From positions 1 to 64,000 of the forward strand of contig JAITLL010000054.1 of NCBI GenBank assembly GCA_031277915.1: a stretch of DNA of 64,000 nucleotides, given 5' to 3'. Below, piece after piece: positions 48,948 through 58,658 of this stretch. The translations under genes and the position numbers were made by a program. The notes under the pieces were generated by a model. The model did no database searches and was not told where the DNA came from. It was given only the letters and a program-made list of their open reading frames with translations. This DNA comes from Acinetobacter sp. (GTDB lineage Bacteria; Pseudomonadota; Gammaproteobacteria; Pseudomonadales; Moraxellaceae). The first letter of the stretch is position 1. Each line of letters starts with the position of its first letter.

Positions 48948-49838
48948 TTATGCTTCTTGTGGCAGGTATTGCTGAATAATGCTCGAAAAATCGAGATTGG
49001 CATTACCACGCATACACATTTGCTGATAAAGCTGCTGCACCATGCCACCGAGTAAAATTGGCTGTTTGACTTGGCCCGCAGCCTCTACAGCAAGTCCTAA
49101 ATCTTTTAGCATTAACTGAGTTGCAAAACCGTCTTGATAGCCTCGAGATGCTGGGGCATTTTCATTAATATGCGGCCATGGGTTACATACATCTGAACTC
49201 CAGCAACGACCGCTTGAGGTGTTAATGACACCTGCCAATGCTTGTGGGGCGATGCCCAGCTTTACACCGAGTGCCATACCTTCGGCAACAGCAGCCATTG
49301 AAATACCTAAAATTAGGTTATTACAGATTTTAGCAATTTGACCTGCGCCGACATCGCCACAATGAACAATATTTTTGCCCATGTGGTTAAGTACAGGTTT
49401 CACTTCGTTAAAGGTTTGTTCATCGGCACCCACCATAAAGGTGAGAGTTCCTGCCTGAGCACCAATGGTTCCACCCGAAACTGGTGCATCACAGATTTTA
49501 ATATTTTTGCTTTGCGCAACGGCGGCAATGTCTTTAATGGTTTGCGGGTCAATGGTACTGCTATCAATGCATAAGCTACCTGCTTTTAGCACTTCCAATA
49601 CACCATTTTCACCCAAGTAAACTTCTTTAACATGTTTTGCCGCAGGCAACATACTAATGACCACATCAGCTTGTTTTGCTGCTGCCTGTGGGCTGTCGCA
49701 GACTATGCCACCTGCCTCGGCGAAGTGCTGAATAGCAACTTCACTGAGGTCATAACCGTAAACTTTGATTCCGGCTTTAAGTAGGTTATAGGCCATTCTG
49801 CCGCCCATATTGCCTAGACCGATAAAGGCGATATTCAT
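48948..49838 (-). CDS. mmsB: 3-hydroxyisobutyrate dehydrogenase
   Basis: It oxidises 3-hydroxyisobutyrate to methylmalonate semialdehyde with NAD+. The Rossmann motif is FIGLGNMGGRMAYNLLKAG (5-23); the substrate motif DAPVSGGTIGAQAGTLTFMVG is near 117-137; the catalytic Lys is in GQIAKICNNLILG near 168. Length 296 is typical. It lies 11 bp after mmsA. Confidence 0.95.
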   Translation of the reverse strand: MNIAFIGLGNMGGRMAYNLLKAGIKVYGYDLSEVAIQHFAEAGGIVCDSPQAAAKQADVVISMLPAAKHVKEVYLGENGVLEVLKAGSLCIDSSTIDPQTIKDIAAVAQSKNIKICDAPVSGGTIGAQAGTLTFMVGADEQTFNEVKPVLNHMGKNIVHCGDVGAGQIAKICNNLILGISMAAVAEGMALGVKLGIAPQALAGVINTSSGRCWSSDVCNPWPHINENAPASRGYQDGFATQLMLKDLGLAVEAAGQVKQPILLGGMVQQLYQQMCMRGNANLDFSSIIQQYLPQEA

Positions 49839-49849
49839 CCGTGATCCCC

Positions 49850-51367
49850 TTAACGTAAACTAATGGTTGTATTTACACTGCCAACTTCATGGCTATCTTC
49901 AAACCAACGACTGGTAATCGTTTTGGTTTGCGTATAGAACTGTACAGCTTGTTTGCCATATGGTCCCAAATCGCCGAGTTTTGAACCTCTTGAACCCGTA
50001 AAACTAAAGAAAGGCACTGGCACAGGAATTGGAATGTTAATACCAACTTGACCTACATCAATTAAGTTTTGGAAAGTACGTGCAATAGCACCGCTTTGTG
50101 TGAATAGACCTACACCATTACCAAATGGATTGGCATTGATCAGAGCAATCGCCTCTTCAAGAGTGTCTACACAAATAATTGAAAGTACAGGGCCAAAGAC
50201 TTCTTCTTTATAAATACGCATGTCGGTATTTACGCCGCTAAAAATCGTTGCACCTACAAAGTTACCCGACTCATAGCCTTGAACTTGAACATCACGGCCA
50301 TCGAGTAGCAACTCTGCCCCTTGCTCAACACCGCTATTAATTAAATCAAGCACACGCGCTTTAGCACGTTTTGAAATGACTGGGCCAATGTCAGTATTTG
50401 GCTCATGGCCTGCATTTACTTTTAAGGTTTTCGCCTTTTCGACTAACTCTTGAATCCATTGTTTGCTTTCACCAACCATGACTGCAACCGACAATGCCAT
50501 ACAGCGTTGCCCCGCTGCACCAAATGCTGCACCGACCAAGGCATTTAGCGTTTGTTCTTTATTGGCATCTGGCATGACAGCCACATGGTTTTTTGCGCCC
50601 ATCATCGACTGTACGCGTTTGCCATGTTGCCCTGCAAGGTTATAAACATGTGTTCCAACAGCAGTTGAACCCACAAATGAAATCGCTTTAATGTCTTTAT
50701 GCGTACACAAACGGTCAACCACTTCTTTGCCGCCATGCACAACGTTGAGCACACCTGCTGGAACGCCTGCTTGAATCGCAAGTTCAACCAACATCATGGT
50801 TGATAAAGGATCTTGTTCTGATGGTTTTAAAACAAAGGTATTGCCACACACAATTGCCATTGGGAACATCCAAAGTGGAATCATGGCAGGGAAATTAAAC
50901 GGCGTAATACCAGCACATACGCCCAAAGGTTGCTGCAAGGTATACGTATCTACACCACGCGCTACACCTTCGACGTACTCGCCCATTTGTAGAGTACCAA
51001 TCGAACACGCATGTTCAACTACTTCTAGACCACGCTGAATATCGCCTTCTGCATCTGCCAAGGTTTTACCTTGTTCCGCAGTTAATACCTGTGCAATTTC
51101 CTTCATGTTGGCACGAATCAAGTCTTGCAACTTAAGCATGATGCGCATACGTGCCTGAATTGGAGTTTGGCGCCAAGAAGCAAAAGCATCTTGTGCAGCT
51201 TGAATAGCAGCGTCAACTTCTTGAACCGTAGCAAATGGTACACGACCAATCACTTCCTGAGTTGCAGGGTTAACAATGTCTTGCCATTCCTGTGTTTCAG
51301 ATTCGATAAACTGTCCGTTAATGAGTAATTTAGCAGTTTCCAATTCGATTTTTTGGATTGTGTTCAT
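49850..51367 (-). CDS. mmsA: Methylmalonate-semialdehyde dehydrogenase (CoA-acylating)
   Basis: It converts methylmalonate semialdehyde to propionyl-CoA. The ALDH fold shows [31 protein letters not shown], catalytic Cys in [14 protein letters not shown] near 284, and [20 protein letters not shown], a signature of the MMSDH branch. ATG 51367 ([13 protein letters not shown]) has GGAGAGG just upstream. It is the first gene of the operon, divergent from a LysR regulator. Confidence 0.95.
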   Translation of the reverse strand: MNTIQKIELETAKLLINGQFIESETQEWQDIVNPATQEVIGRVPFATVQEVDAAIQAAQDAFASWRQTPIQARMRIMLKLQDLIRANMKEIAQVLTAEQGKTLADAEGDIQRGLEVVEHACSIGTLQMGEYVEGVARGVDTYTLQQPLGVCAGITPFNFPAMIPLWMFPMAIVCGNTFVLKPSEQDPLSTMMLVELAIQAGVPAGVLNVVHGGKEVVDRLCTHKDIKAISFVGSTAVGTHVYNLAGQHGKRVQSMMGAKNHVAVMPDANKEQTLNALVGAAFGAAGQRCMALSVAVMVGESKQWIQELVEKAKTLKVNAGHEPNTDIGPVISKRAKARVLDLINSGVEQGAELLLDGRDVQVQGYESGNFVGATIFSGVNTDMRIYKEEVFGPVLSIICVDTLEEAIALINANPFGNGVGLFTQSGAIARTFQNLIDVGQVGINIPIPVPVPFFSFTGSRGSKLGDLGPYGKQAVQFYTQTKTITSRWFEDSHEVGSVNTTISLR

Positions 51368-51489
51368 AACCTCTCCGTAGGCCATATTTTTATTGTGTTC
51401 AGTTATTAGAAAATACTGATCTGTGTATTTTCTTTATTCAGGTTTTATTTGAGACTAACAAAGAAAGCTTTGACCACCAACGCAAATTC

Positions 51490-51517
51490 ATGCACGATTG
51501 TTGTGCAAATATGCACA
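51490..51517. promoter_or_regulatory. Candidate LysR operator between mmsA and its regulator
   Basis: TGTGCA-AATA-TGCACA at 51502-51517 is a perfect interrupted palindrome. A further half-site TGCAC at 51491-51495 forms a second, overlapping pairing with GTGCA. The cluster lies 16 bp before the regulator's ATG and 123 bp before mmsA. Spaced half-sites of this kind suit LysR-type tetramers. Confidence 0.55.
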
Positions 51518-51532
51518 GGGACAATAACAAAA

Positions 51533-52414
51533 ATGAAAGTGGATTGGGATCATCTACAGTTTTTTCTGGTTTTAGCCCGCACTAAAACCCTAACCAATGC
51601 TGCACGTATTATTGGTGTTGAACATAGTACGGTGGCTAGACGGATTCAGGCTCTAGAACTTGCTTTGGGCACAACACTGTTTAAGCGTGAAGCAACGGGC
51701 TATGAGTTAACTCTCGAAGGGATGGCTCTGGTTCCTCGAGTTGAGCAAATGGAACAAGCCTTTTTACAAATTGAAAAACCACATCAACCGTTGCAAGGTC
51801 GTGTGCGAATTGGCACACCTGAGGGCTTTGGAACTGCCTTTTTAGCACGCTTACTGGCTGAGTTCTCTATTCAGTATCCCTTACTCACCATCGACCTGAT
51901 ACCAGTACCAAAAATGATTAAGCTCTCACACCGTGAAGCAGACATTGTCGTGTCGATTGAGCGCCCAACCTCAGGCCCTTATATCATTACCCGCTTGTCA
52001 GACTACTGCTTAAAAATTTATGGCAGCCAAAACTATCTAGCACAAAACCCACCGATTCGCGGTTTAGAAGATTTAACCCAACACCGCTTTGTAAACTATA
52101 TTGATGATCTGGTGTATAGCCCTGAGCTGTATTGTTTAGAACGGTTACCTTTAAAGCTTAATGCCAATTTTCGTAGCAGCAGTATTTTGGCCCAACAAAT
52201 TGCGGTGAGTGCTGGTGCAGGACTTGCGATTTTGCCCAAGTTTTTAGCAGATGATAAACCAGAACTTGATGTCGTTTTAGAACAGCAAGTTCGTTTTACG
52301 CATACCTTCTGGATGCTGACCTTTGTTGATTTACAGCATGAACCGCGCATTAAGTTAGTTTGGGACTATTTGCGTAAACAAGCCGATAAATATCAGCATT
52401 TGTTGATTGATTAG
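51533..52414 (+). CDS. LysR-family transcriptional regulator
   Basis: The N-terminal HTH (WDHLQFFLVLARTKTLTNAARIIGVEHSTVARRIQALE) is typical of LysR proteins, followed by an effector domain from about residue 90. The start at ATG 51533 (MKVDWDHLQF) fits the family; the longer frame adds 28 unlikely residues across the operator. Divergence from mmsA implies it controls the valine-type operon. The inducer is unknown. Confidence 0.88.
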   Translation: MKVDWDHLQFFLVLARTKTLTNAARIIGVEHSTVARRIQALELALGTTLFKREATGYELTLEGMALVPRVEQMEQAFLQIEKPHQPLQGRVRIGTPEGFGTAFLARLLAEFSIQYPLLTIDLIPVPKMIKLSHREADIVVSIERPTSGPYIITRLSDYCLKIYGSQNYLAQNPPIRGLEDLTQHRFVNYIDDLVYSPELYCLERLPLKLNANFRSSSILAQQIAVSAGAGLAILPKFLADDKPELDVVLEQQVRFTHTFWMLTFVDLQHEPRIKLVWDYLRKQADKYQHLLID

Positions 52415-52425
52415 AGAGTGTAAAT

Positions 52426-52457
52426 AAAAAAGCCAATCATGATTGATTGGCTTTTTT
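52426..52457. terminator. Terminator between LysR regulator and permease copy A
   Basis: AAAAAAGCCAATCA-TGAT-TGATTGGCTTTTTT, a 14-bp stem that can act in both directions. Its 20-bp core is identical to the hairpin after permease copy B at 54239-54268. Confidence 0.88.
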
Positions 52458-52471
52458 TAAATTATGAATAA

Positions 52472-53905
52472 TTAATCAAAAGTTTCTTGGCCTAGTTTTT
52501 TCATGCGTGGCTTATAAAACACATGATAGCTAACGCCTAAAACAACTAACCACAATGGACTAACATATACCGCTTTTAATGTATCTGGCTCTAGTGCCAA
52601 AATCACTAAAGTGAACAAGAAAAATGCAATGACAACATATGCCATCAACACTCCGCCCGGCATTTTAAAGGTCGATTTAGCATGTAACTCTGGACTCAAC
52701 TTACGGTAACGTAAATAGCATGCCATGATCAGAAGCCATACACTAATAAAGAGAATCACACAGAGTGAACTTGCCAAAGTAAATGCTTCCATGGTGTTTG
52801 GAACAAAGTACTGAAGCACTGCCCCACCCATAATGAAAATACATGAGAAGATTAAACCATTTGAAGGTACGGCACGTTTTGATAAACGCCCTAATGCGCT
52901 CGGTGCCTGACCATCTTTCGATAAACCAAAAAGCATACGACTGGTTGAAAACACACCGCTGTTCATTGAAGACATCACTGAAGATAGCACCACCAAGTTC
53001 ATGATGATGGCTGAAACAGGAATACCCGCATTTAAGAACAACTCAACAAACGGGCTTTTATCTGCACGAATGTGATCCCATGGAGTCACTGACATTACAA
53101 CAAAGAGCGCCAGCACATAGAATAGAATAATACGTACAGGAATCGCGTTAATTGCCTTCGGTAGATTTTTCTCTGGATCTTTGGTCTCAGCGGCTGTTGT
53201 ACCAATCAATTCAACGCCAATAAAGGCAAACACGGCAATCTGGAAACCTGCCAAAAATCCGCTTACGCCTTTTGGAAATATGCCGCCATGCGACCACACA
53301 TTACTTACACTCACAACCTCACCATGCGGAGCTTGAAAATGTGTAAGGAGCATGTAGCCACCGACTCCAATCAGGCCAATAATGGCCAAAATCTTAATGA
53401 GTGCGAACCAAAATTCAACTTCACCAAACAACTTCACCGTAAGAAGGTTAAGCCCTAAAATGAATAGTACACAGCCTGCACTAATCATGGCCTGTTGCAT
53501 GGGTGAAAAACTGGTGCCTTCAGGCAGCCAGAAACTTAGATAGTTAATGACCGCAGACAAATCAGCAATACCGACCAGTACCCAGCCTAACCAATAAGTC
53601 CAGCCTATATAATAGCCAGCCCATGGTCCAATCAAATCATATGCCATATCGACAAATGATTTGTAATGTAAGTTGGCAAGCAGTAGTTCACCCAATGCAC
53701 GCATCAGAAAAAAGAACATGCCACCAATTATCATGTAGATAACGAGGATTGAAGGACCTGCAAGGGAGATGGTTTTGCCCGAGCCCATAAATAGGCCGGT
53801 TCCAATTGCACCGCCAATTGCAATCATTTGTAGATGGCGATTATTTAATTTCCGTTGTAAATGATCAGGGGAGCTTGCCTCATCGGGATGATGAACCATT
53901 GTCAT
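52472..53905 (-). CDS. Amino-acid permease, CycA-like (copy A)
   Basis: An APC-family symporter of 477 residues with 12 helices: MIAIGGAIGTGLFMGSGKTI near 27-46, ALGELLLANLHYKSFVDMA, and FAFIGVELIGTTAAETKDPEKN. It resembles the D-serine/D-alanine/glycine transporter CycA. It is about 90% identical by eye to the next permease, with differences clustered in termini and loops. A shared structured leader lies 36 bp upstream of the start. Confidence 0.9.
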   Translation of the reverse strand: MTMVHHPDEASSPDHLQRKLNNRHLQMIAIGGAIGTGLFMGSGKTISLAGPSILVIYMIIGGMFFFLMRALGELLLANLHYKSFVDMAYDLIGPWAGYYIGWTYWLGWVLVGIADLSAVINYLSFWLPEGTSFSPMQQAMISAGCVLFILGLNLLTVKLFGEVEFWFALIKILAIIGLIGVGGYMLLTHFQAPHGEVVSVSNVWSHGGIFPKGVSGFLAGFQIAVFAFIGVELIGTTAAETKDPEKNLPKAINAIPVRIILFYVLALFVVMSVTPWDHIRADKSPFVELFLNAGIPVSAIIMNLVVLSSVMSSMNSGVFSTSRMLFGLSKDGQAPSALGRLSKRAVPSNGLIFSCIFIMGGAVLQYFVPNTMEAFTLASSLCVILFISVWLLIMACYLRYRKLSPELHAKSTFKMPGGVLMAYVVIAFFLFTLVILALEPDTLKAVYVSPLWLVVLGVSYHVFYKPRMKKLGQETFD

Positions 53906-53940
53906 ATTAGAAGTCCTTTTTATATTTTGCTTAATTTAAA

Positions 53941-53987
53941 TCAGCAACCTATAGGGAGAAAACGAACCGTATATCGTGGGTTGCTGA
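53941..53987 (-). ncRNA. Leader hairpin of permease copy A (candidate cis-regulatory RNA)
   Basis: On the sense (minus) strand UCAGCAACC pairs with GGUUGCUGA, nine perfect base pairs closing a 29-nt loop, 35 nt before the start codon. The loop contains AUACGGUUCG, UUUUC and CCC, all shared with the copy B leader. AAAGGAC, the ribosome site, follows outside the hairpin. Confidence 0.6.
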
Positions 53988-54067
53988 GTCTATACCTCAG
54001 GACAAGATGTTCAAGTATATTTTTTCCTTAATTGATCTATCTGTTGTCCCAGTTTTTTTAAGTCACA

Positions 54068-54142
54068 TTATTTATGTAATGCCTTCACGGCAATTTTAAT
54101 TATCCAATCTCGATTCACCAGATTAGCCGAAGTTTAGCATGT
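54068..54142 (-). pseudogene. Decayed 3' end of a ridA gene
   Basis: Read on the minus strand, the last 19 codons before the stop at 54068 are ANLVNRDWIIKIAVKALHK, aligned without gaps to the true RidA end ADLVNPDWLIEIAVTAAPK at 55878. A stop codon interrupts the frame just upstream. It marks a lost second ridA copy. Confidence 0.85.
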
Positions 54143-54238
54143 GGTAATACGAGATGTCGCTTTTCTACCCCCCTCTAAACTGTGCTATTGATTCAAAAAC
54201 AAACAACATTATTCCGATAAAAAAACTGATGAAAATAA

Positions 54239-54268
54239 AAAAAGCCAATCATGATTGATTGGCTTTTT
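54239..54268 (-). terminator. Terminator of permease copy B
   Basis: AAAAAGCCAATCA-TGAT-TGATTGGCTTTTT lies 8 bp past the stop of copy B and duplicates the hairpin downstream of copy A. Confidence 0.87.
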
Positions 54269-54276
54269 AATAAAAC

Positions 54277-55716
54277 TTAATGATCGTTAACGAGTTCACG
54301 TCCTAGCTTTTTCATACGTGGTTTGTACAACATATGATAGGTAATACCTAAAATGATCAACCATACTGGGCTGACATACAAAGCTTTTAAAGTATCAGGT
54401 TCTAGCGCCAAGATGACCAAAGTAAAAAGCATGAATGCCAAAACTACATAGCTCATCCAAATGCCACCCGGCATTTTGAAAGTAGATTTTTCATGTAATT
54501 CAGGACGTAATTTACGATAGCGTAAATAGCACACCATAATGAGACTCCACACACTAATGAATAGAATCACACAAAGTGAACTTGCTAAAGTAAATGCTTC
54601 CATGGTGTTTGGAACAAAGTACTGAAGTACTGCCCCACCCATAATGAAAATACACGAAAAAATCAAACCATTTGAAGGTACTGCACGTTTTGATAAACGC
54701 CCAAATGCACCCGGTGCCTGACCGTCTTTTGATAAACCAAAAAGCATACGGCTAGTTGAAAACACACCGCTGTTCATTGAAGACATGACTGAAGACAGCA
54801 CCACCAAGTTCATGATGATGGCTGAAACAGGAATACCTGCATTTAAGAATAACTCAACAAACGGGCTTTTATCTGCACGAATGTGATCCCAAGGGGTTAC
54901 TGACATCACAATAAAAAGTGCTAGTACATAGAACAAAATAATACGTACTGGAATCGCGTTAATTGCTTTCGGTAAATTCTTCTCTGGGTCTTTAGTTTCA
55001 GCAGCCGTTGTACCGACAAGTTCTACCCCGACAAAAGCAAATACGGCAATCTGGAATCCAGCCAAGAAGCCTTCCGTACCTTTCGGGAATAAACCGCCAT
55101 GCGACCAAACATTACTAATGCTTGCAACAGCACCTTGAGGAGCTTGGAAATGGCTAAAAATCATGTAGCCACCCACTCCGATCAGGCCAATAATTGCCAA
55201 GATCTTAATCAGTGCAAACCAAAATTCAATTTCACCAAATAGGCGTACAGTCAGTAGGTTAAGGCCCATGACAAACAACACACAACCTGCGCTAATCATG
55301 GCTTGTTGCGTTGGCGAAAAGCTCGTGCCATCGGGCAGCCAGAAGCTCAAATAGTTAATGACCGCTGAAAGGTCCGCAATACCCACCAGCACCCAACCTA
55401 ACCAATAAGTCCAACCCAAATAATAACCAGCCCAAGGACCAATCAGGTCATGAGCCATATCAACAAAAGATTTGTAATGCAGATTTGCAAGGAGTAACTC
55501 ACCCATTGCACGCATTAAGAAAAAGAACATGCCTCCAATAATCATATAGATCAAAAGGATTGAAGGACCTGCGAGGGAGATAGTTTTACCCGAACCCATA
55601 AATAGGCCGGTTCCAATTGCACCGCCAATAGCAATCAGTTGTAAATGACGGTTAGACAGTTTTCGTTGCAGATGATCAGGAGAATTTTCCGTATCTGAAT
55701 GACGAGCCGTTGTCAT
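54277..55716 (-). CDS. Amino-acid permease, CycA-like (copy B)
   Basis: The 479-residue paralogue of copy A, with the same 12-helix plan and motifs (GTGLFMGSGKTI, FAFVGVELVGTTAAETKD). It is the copy that directly follows the dadA-racemase-ridA operon, so it is probably the ancestral position. Import of D-alanine or glycine would feed DadA; this is inference from context and similarity to CycA. The start is preceded by AAAAAGGAATTTTAAT and by the conserved leader hairpin. Confidence 0.9.
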   Translation of the reverse strand: MTTARHSDTENSPDHLQRKLSNRHLQLIAIGGAIGTGLFMGSGKTISLAGPSILLIYMIIGGMFFFLMRAMGELLLANLHYKSFVDMAHDLIGPWAGYYLGWTYWLGWVLVGIADLSAVINYLSFWLPDGTSFSPTQQAMISAGCVLFVMGLNLLTVRLFGEIEFWFALIKILAIIGLIGVGGYMIFSHFQAPQGAVASISNVWSHGGLFPKGTEGFLAGFQIAVFAFVGVELVGTTAAETKDPEKNLPKAINAIPVRIILFYVLALFIVMSVTPWDHIRADKSPFVELFLNAGIPVSAIIMNLVVLSSVMSSMNSGVFSTSRMLFGLSKDGQAPGAFGRLSKRAVPSNGLIFSCIFIMGGAVLQYFVPNTMEAFTLASSLCVILFISVWSLIMVCYLRYRKLRPELHEKSTFKMPGGIWMSYVVLAFMLFTLVILALEPDTLKALYVSPVWLIILGITYHMLYKPRMKKLGRELVNDH

Positions 55717-55749
55717 ATTAAAATTCCTTTTTGAATTCCTTTGTTAAGA

Positions 55750-55795
55750 TCAGCAACCTAGGGCGAAAATCGAACCGTATGCCATAGGTCACTGA
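55750..55795 (-). ncRNA. Leader hairpin of permease copy B (candidate cis-regulatory RNA)
   Basis: On the sense (minus) strand UCAGUGACCUA pairs with UAGGUUGCUGA: 11 pairs including U-G and G-U wobbles at exactly the positions that are C-G and A-U in the copy A leader. The same changes would be C-A and A-C mismatches in the opposite strand's RNA. The 24-nt loop shares AUACGGUUCG, UUUUC and CCC with copy A. It ends 33 nt before the start codon. Confidence 0.6.
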
Positions 55796-55877
55796 ATCTG
55801 TTCACCAAAAATGACTGGATAAACCGTATCTATCTTCCTTCTGTTAGATACATCATCATTTTTGGAGTAAAAACGAA

Positions 55878-56237
55878 TTACTTTGGTGCTGCCGTCACGG
55901 CAATTTCAATTAACCAATCTGGATTGACCAAATCGGCCTGAATTGTGGCACGCGATGGAGCAACACACCCTTTTAACCAGTCAACCCAAATTGCATTTAC
56001 GGTTGAAAAGTCAGAAAGATTTTTCAAATAGAGCTGTGCAGAGAGCAAGCGAGATTTGTCGGTATTGGCTAATGCCAAAAGTTCATCAATCGTTGCAAGA
56101 ATTTCACGAGTTTGGCCTGCCACGTCTTGCTCGGTATTTTTAGGTACCTGACCTGACAGATAAACCACTTTGTTAAAAACAGTCACGGCGCTCATGACTT
56201 CGTTAGTGTTAATCTTTTGTATATCTGAATTAGACAT
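55878..56237 (-). CDS. ridA: RidA family reactive-imine deaminase
   Basis: RidA proteins hydrolyse reactive 2-imino acids released by PLP enzymes or amino-acid oxidases, here likely the imine made by DadA. The 119-residue protein begins at ATG 56237 (MSNSDIQKINTNEVMS, AAGGAAA upstream). KVVYLSGQVP near 24-33 and the Arg of PSRATIQADLVNP near 95 (ligand carboxylate contact) are present. It follows the racemase gene by 10 bp. Confidence 0.9.
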   Translation of the reverse strand: MSNSDIQKINTNEVMSAVTVFNKVVYLSGQVPKNTEQDVAGQTREILATIDELLALANTDKSRLLSAQLYLKNLSDFSTVNAIWVDWLKGCVAPSRATIQADLVNPDWLIEIAVTAAPK

Positions 56238-56247
56238 TCGGATTTCC

Positions 56248-57351
56248 TTATACCTGATTAATAAATTGAACACGGGCGGTGACAGCACACATCAGTTCAT
56301 AGCCCACCGTACCGGATGAAACTGCAACATCATCAATAGGTAAAACGACACCTGTACTTGATTGGCCCCAAAGTACGACTTCACTGCCGACTTTGACACT
56401 CTCAATGCCGGTTAAATCGACTGCCAACATATCCATGCTGACGCGGCCAATTGTACGAGTGCGGACAGAGTCCACTAAAACCGGAGTATCTGTTGGTGAA
56501 ATACGCTGATAACCATCGGCATAGCCACAAGCGACAATCCCAATCGTCATGGGTTGCTCTGCGACAAAGTTTGAGCCATAACCTACGCTTTCATTCGGTT
56601 CTAAATGCTGAACTGAAATAATTTCGCTACGTAAGCTCATGGTCGGTTGTAAGCCCCAGTCCGTAATACTATGCGTCGGGTAGTCTGGCGAGCTGCCATA
56701 GAGCATAATGCCACTACGTGCATAATCTGATTTGAGCTGGTCTTGATAACGCAGAATTGCTGCGCTATTACTTACCGACCTTTCACCCGGTAAATCTTTA
56801 ATAATTTCTTCAAATGCAGTGATTTGATAATCAATGCCTTGCTGGCCGAAACGATCGCCATCTGCATCTGAAAAATGCATCATGTGCGTAATCTTGGACA
56901 CATTTGCCAAGCTATTTAAACGTTCCCATGCCTGAACATAGTGTTGTGGTTTAAAACCAAGACGGTTCATACCACTGTTCATTTTTAGACAAACATCAAA
57001 TTGGGCTGGATAAGGATGCTTTTCTACCCACTCAATTTGCGCTTCACTATGAATGGTGAAACTGAGTTGATACTGCACACAATCAAATAAGTCTTGAGGA
57101 GAAAAAACTCCTTCGAGCAATAAAATTGGACCTGTCCAACCTAAAGCACGAATGCGTTTTGCTTCATCAAGATCAAGTAAGGCAAAGCCATCTGCGGCTT
57201 TAAATGCTTCATAAACACGTTCAATTCCGTGTCCATAAGCATTGGCTTTTACAACGGCAAAGACCTTACTGTTTGGCATAGCCTTGCGTACCACCGCCAA
57301 GTTATTTTGTAAGGCTTGACGGTGGATCACTGCGGTAATAGGACGAGGCAT
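56248..57351 (-). CDS. dadX: Alanine racemase, catabolic (DadX-type)
   Basis: A PLP enzyme interconverting L- and D-alanine. AVVKANAYGHG near 31-41 holds the PLP Lys, and the second catalytic base is the Tyr of NESVGYGSNF near 253. The 367-residue length and RVSMDMLAVDLTG are normal. Its place between dadA and ridA argues for the catabolic enzyme that supplies D-alanine to DadA. Confidence 0.93.
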   Translation of the reverse strand: MPRPITAVIHRQALQNNLAVVRKAMPNSKVFAVVKANAYGHGIERVYEAFKAADGFALLDLDEAKRIRALGWTGPILLLEGVFSPQDLFDCVQYQLSFTIHSEAQIEWVEKHPYPAQFDVCLKMNSGMNRLGFKPQHYVQAWERLNSLANVSKITHMMHFSDADGDRFGQQGIDYQITAFEEIIKDLPGERSVSNSAAILRYQDQLKSDYARSGIMLYGSSPDYPTHSITDWGLQPTMSLRSEIISVQHLEPNESVGYGSNFVAEQPMTIGIVACGYADGYQRISPTDTPVLVDSVRTRTIGRVSMDMLAVDLTGIESVKVGSEVVLWGQSSTGVVLPIDDVAVSSGTVGYELMCAVTARVQFINQV

Positions 57352-57371
57352 GATTACTTTCCTAACGTCCG

Positions 57372-58637
57372 TTATGCAGCATGCGCGTGTGAATAACGCT
57401 GAATTGAAAGACCATCTGTACTGATTTCAGTCTTATGATTCAATACGATGTCACTGATTAATTTTCCTGAACCACATGCCATCGTCCAGCCTAAAGTACC
57501 GTGACCTGTATTCAAGAACAGATTTTTAAAGCGAGTCGCACCAATAATTGGGGTACTGTCTGGTGTCATTGGACGTAAACCTGTCCAGAAAGACGCCTGT
57601 GCCATATCGCCACCCGGGAATAAGTCCTGAGTCACCATTTGCAAGGTTGCACGGCGGTCTTCGTTCAGACCTAAGTTAAAACCACTTAACTCTGCCATAC
57701 CGCCTACGCGAATACGTTGATCAAAACGCGTAATCGCAATTTTGTAGGTTTCATCAAGCACTGTAGATTGCGGAGCAAAAGCAGGGTCAACAATTGGAAT
57801 CGTCAACGAATAACCTTTCACAGGATATACAGGCAACTGTAGATCAAGTGGTTTCAAGAAATCACGTGAATAGCTACCAAACGCTAAAACATAACGATCT
57901 GCGGTTAAGACCTTACCATTGACCTGAACGCCCTTAATTTCATCGCCTTCAACAATCAATTTTTCTACGTTCTGGTTGAACTGGAAGTTAACACCTAACT
58001 CTTTGGCAATTTGAGCTAAAGCATTGGTAAATAAATAACAGTCACCTGTCTCGTCATTTGGTAAATGTAAACCACCAACGAGTTTATCTTGCGCATTTGC
58101 CAAAGCTGGTTCTACACGACCAAGTTCGTTGCCATTTAATAATTCGTAGCTTACGCCGCACTCTTGTAGCACGCTAATGTCGCGTTGAACCGCTTCCATT
58201 TGCGCTTCTTTACGGAATAACTGCAAAGTACCTTTAGCGCGGTTTTCGTAATTAATGCCTGTATCTTTTCTAAGTTCACGTAAGCAATCACGGCTGTATT
58301 CAGCCACACGCATCATACGTTCTTTGTTCACAGCATAACTTTGTGGATTACAGTTTTTTAGCATTTGCGCCATCCACTGTAACTGCCACATGCTGCCATC
58401 TAAATTAATCGCAAGCGGTGCGTGATGTTGGAACATCCACTTCACAGCTTTAAAAGGGATTCCTGGTGCTGCCCAAGGGGTCGAATACCCTGGCGAAATT
58501 TGACCTGCATTACCAAAGCTTGTTTCTTCAGCAGGGCCTGCCTGACGGTCAAGAACAGTGACCTCAGCTCCTTGTTGAGCTAGATAATAGGCACTTGCCA
58601 CTCCGATAACGCCGCTACCTAATACAATTACGCGCAT
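57372..58637 (-). CDS. dadA: D-amino-acid dehydrogenase small subunit
   Basis: DadA is a membrane-associated FAD enzyme that oxidises D-alanine to pyruvate and ammonia. The FAD motif [22 protein letters not shown] is at 4-25; [22 protein letters not shown] and the C-terminal [19 protein letters not shown] are DadA signatures. ATG 58637 (MRVIVLGSG) gives 421 residues and has GAGGGA upstream. It is the first gene of dadA-dadX-ridA, divergent from an Lrp-type regulator. Confidence 0.95.
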   Translation of the reverse strand: MRVIVLGSGVIGVASAYYLAQQGAEVTVLDRQAGPAEETSFGNAGQISPGYSTPWAAPGIPFKAVKWMFQHHAPLAINLDGSMWQLQWMAQMLKNCNPQSYAVNKERMMRVAEYSRDCLRELRKDTGINYENRAKGTLQLFRKEAQMEAVQRDISVLQECGVSYELLNGNELGRVEPALANAQDKLVGGLHLPNDETGDCYLFTNALAQIAKELGVNFQFNQNVEKLIVEGDEIKGVQVNGKVLTADRYVLAFGSYSRDFLKPLDLQLPVYPVKGYSLTIPIVDPAFAPQSTVLDETYKIAITRFDQRIRVGGMAELSGFNLGLNEDRRATLQMVTQDLFPGGDMAQASFWTGLRPMTPDSTPIIGATRFKNLFLNTGHGTLGWTMACGSGKLISDIVLNHKTEISTDGLSIQRYSHAHAA

Positions 58638-58658
58638 TTCCATTCCCTCACGCACACC

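Larger units (their letters stand above)
53906..54276. other. Region between the permeases: leader RNA, ridA remnant, terminator
   Basis: This 371-bp gap is accounted for by the leader hairpin of copy A (53941-53987), a decayed ridA tail (54068-54142) and the terminator of copy B (54239-54268). The remaining sequence near 54150-54230 may be further ridA debris but cannot be read with confidence. Confidence 0.7.
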
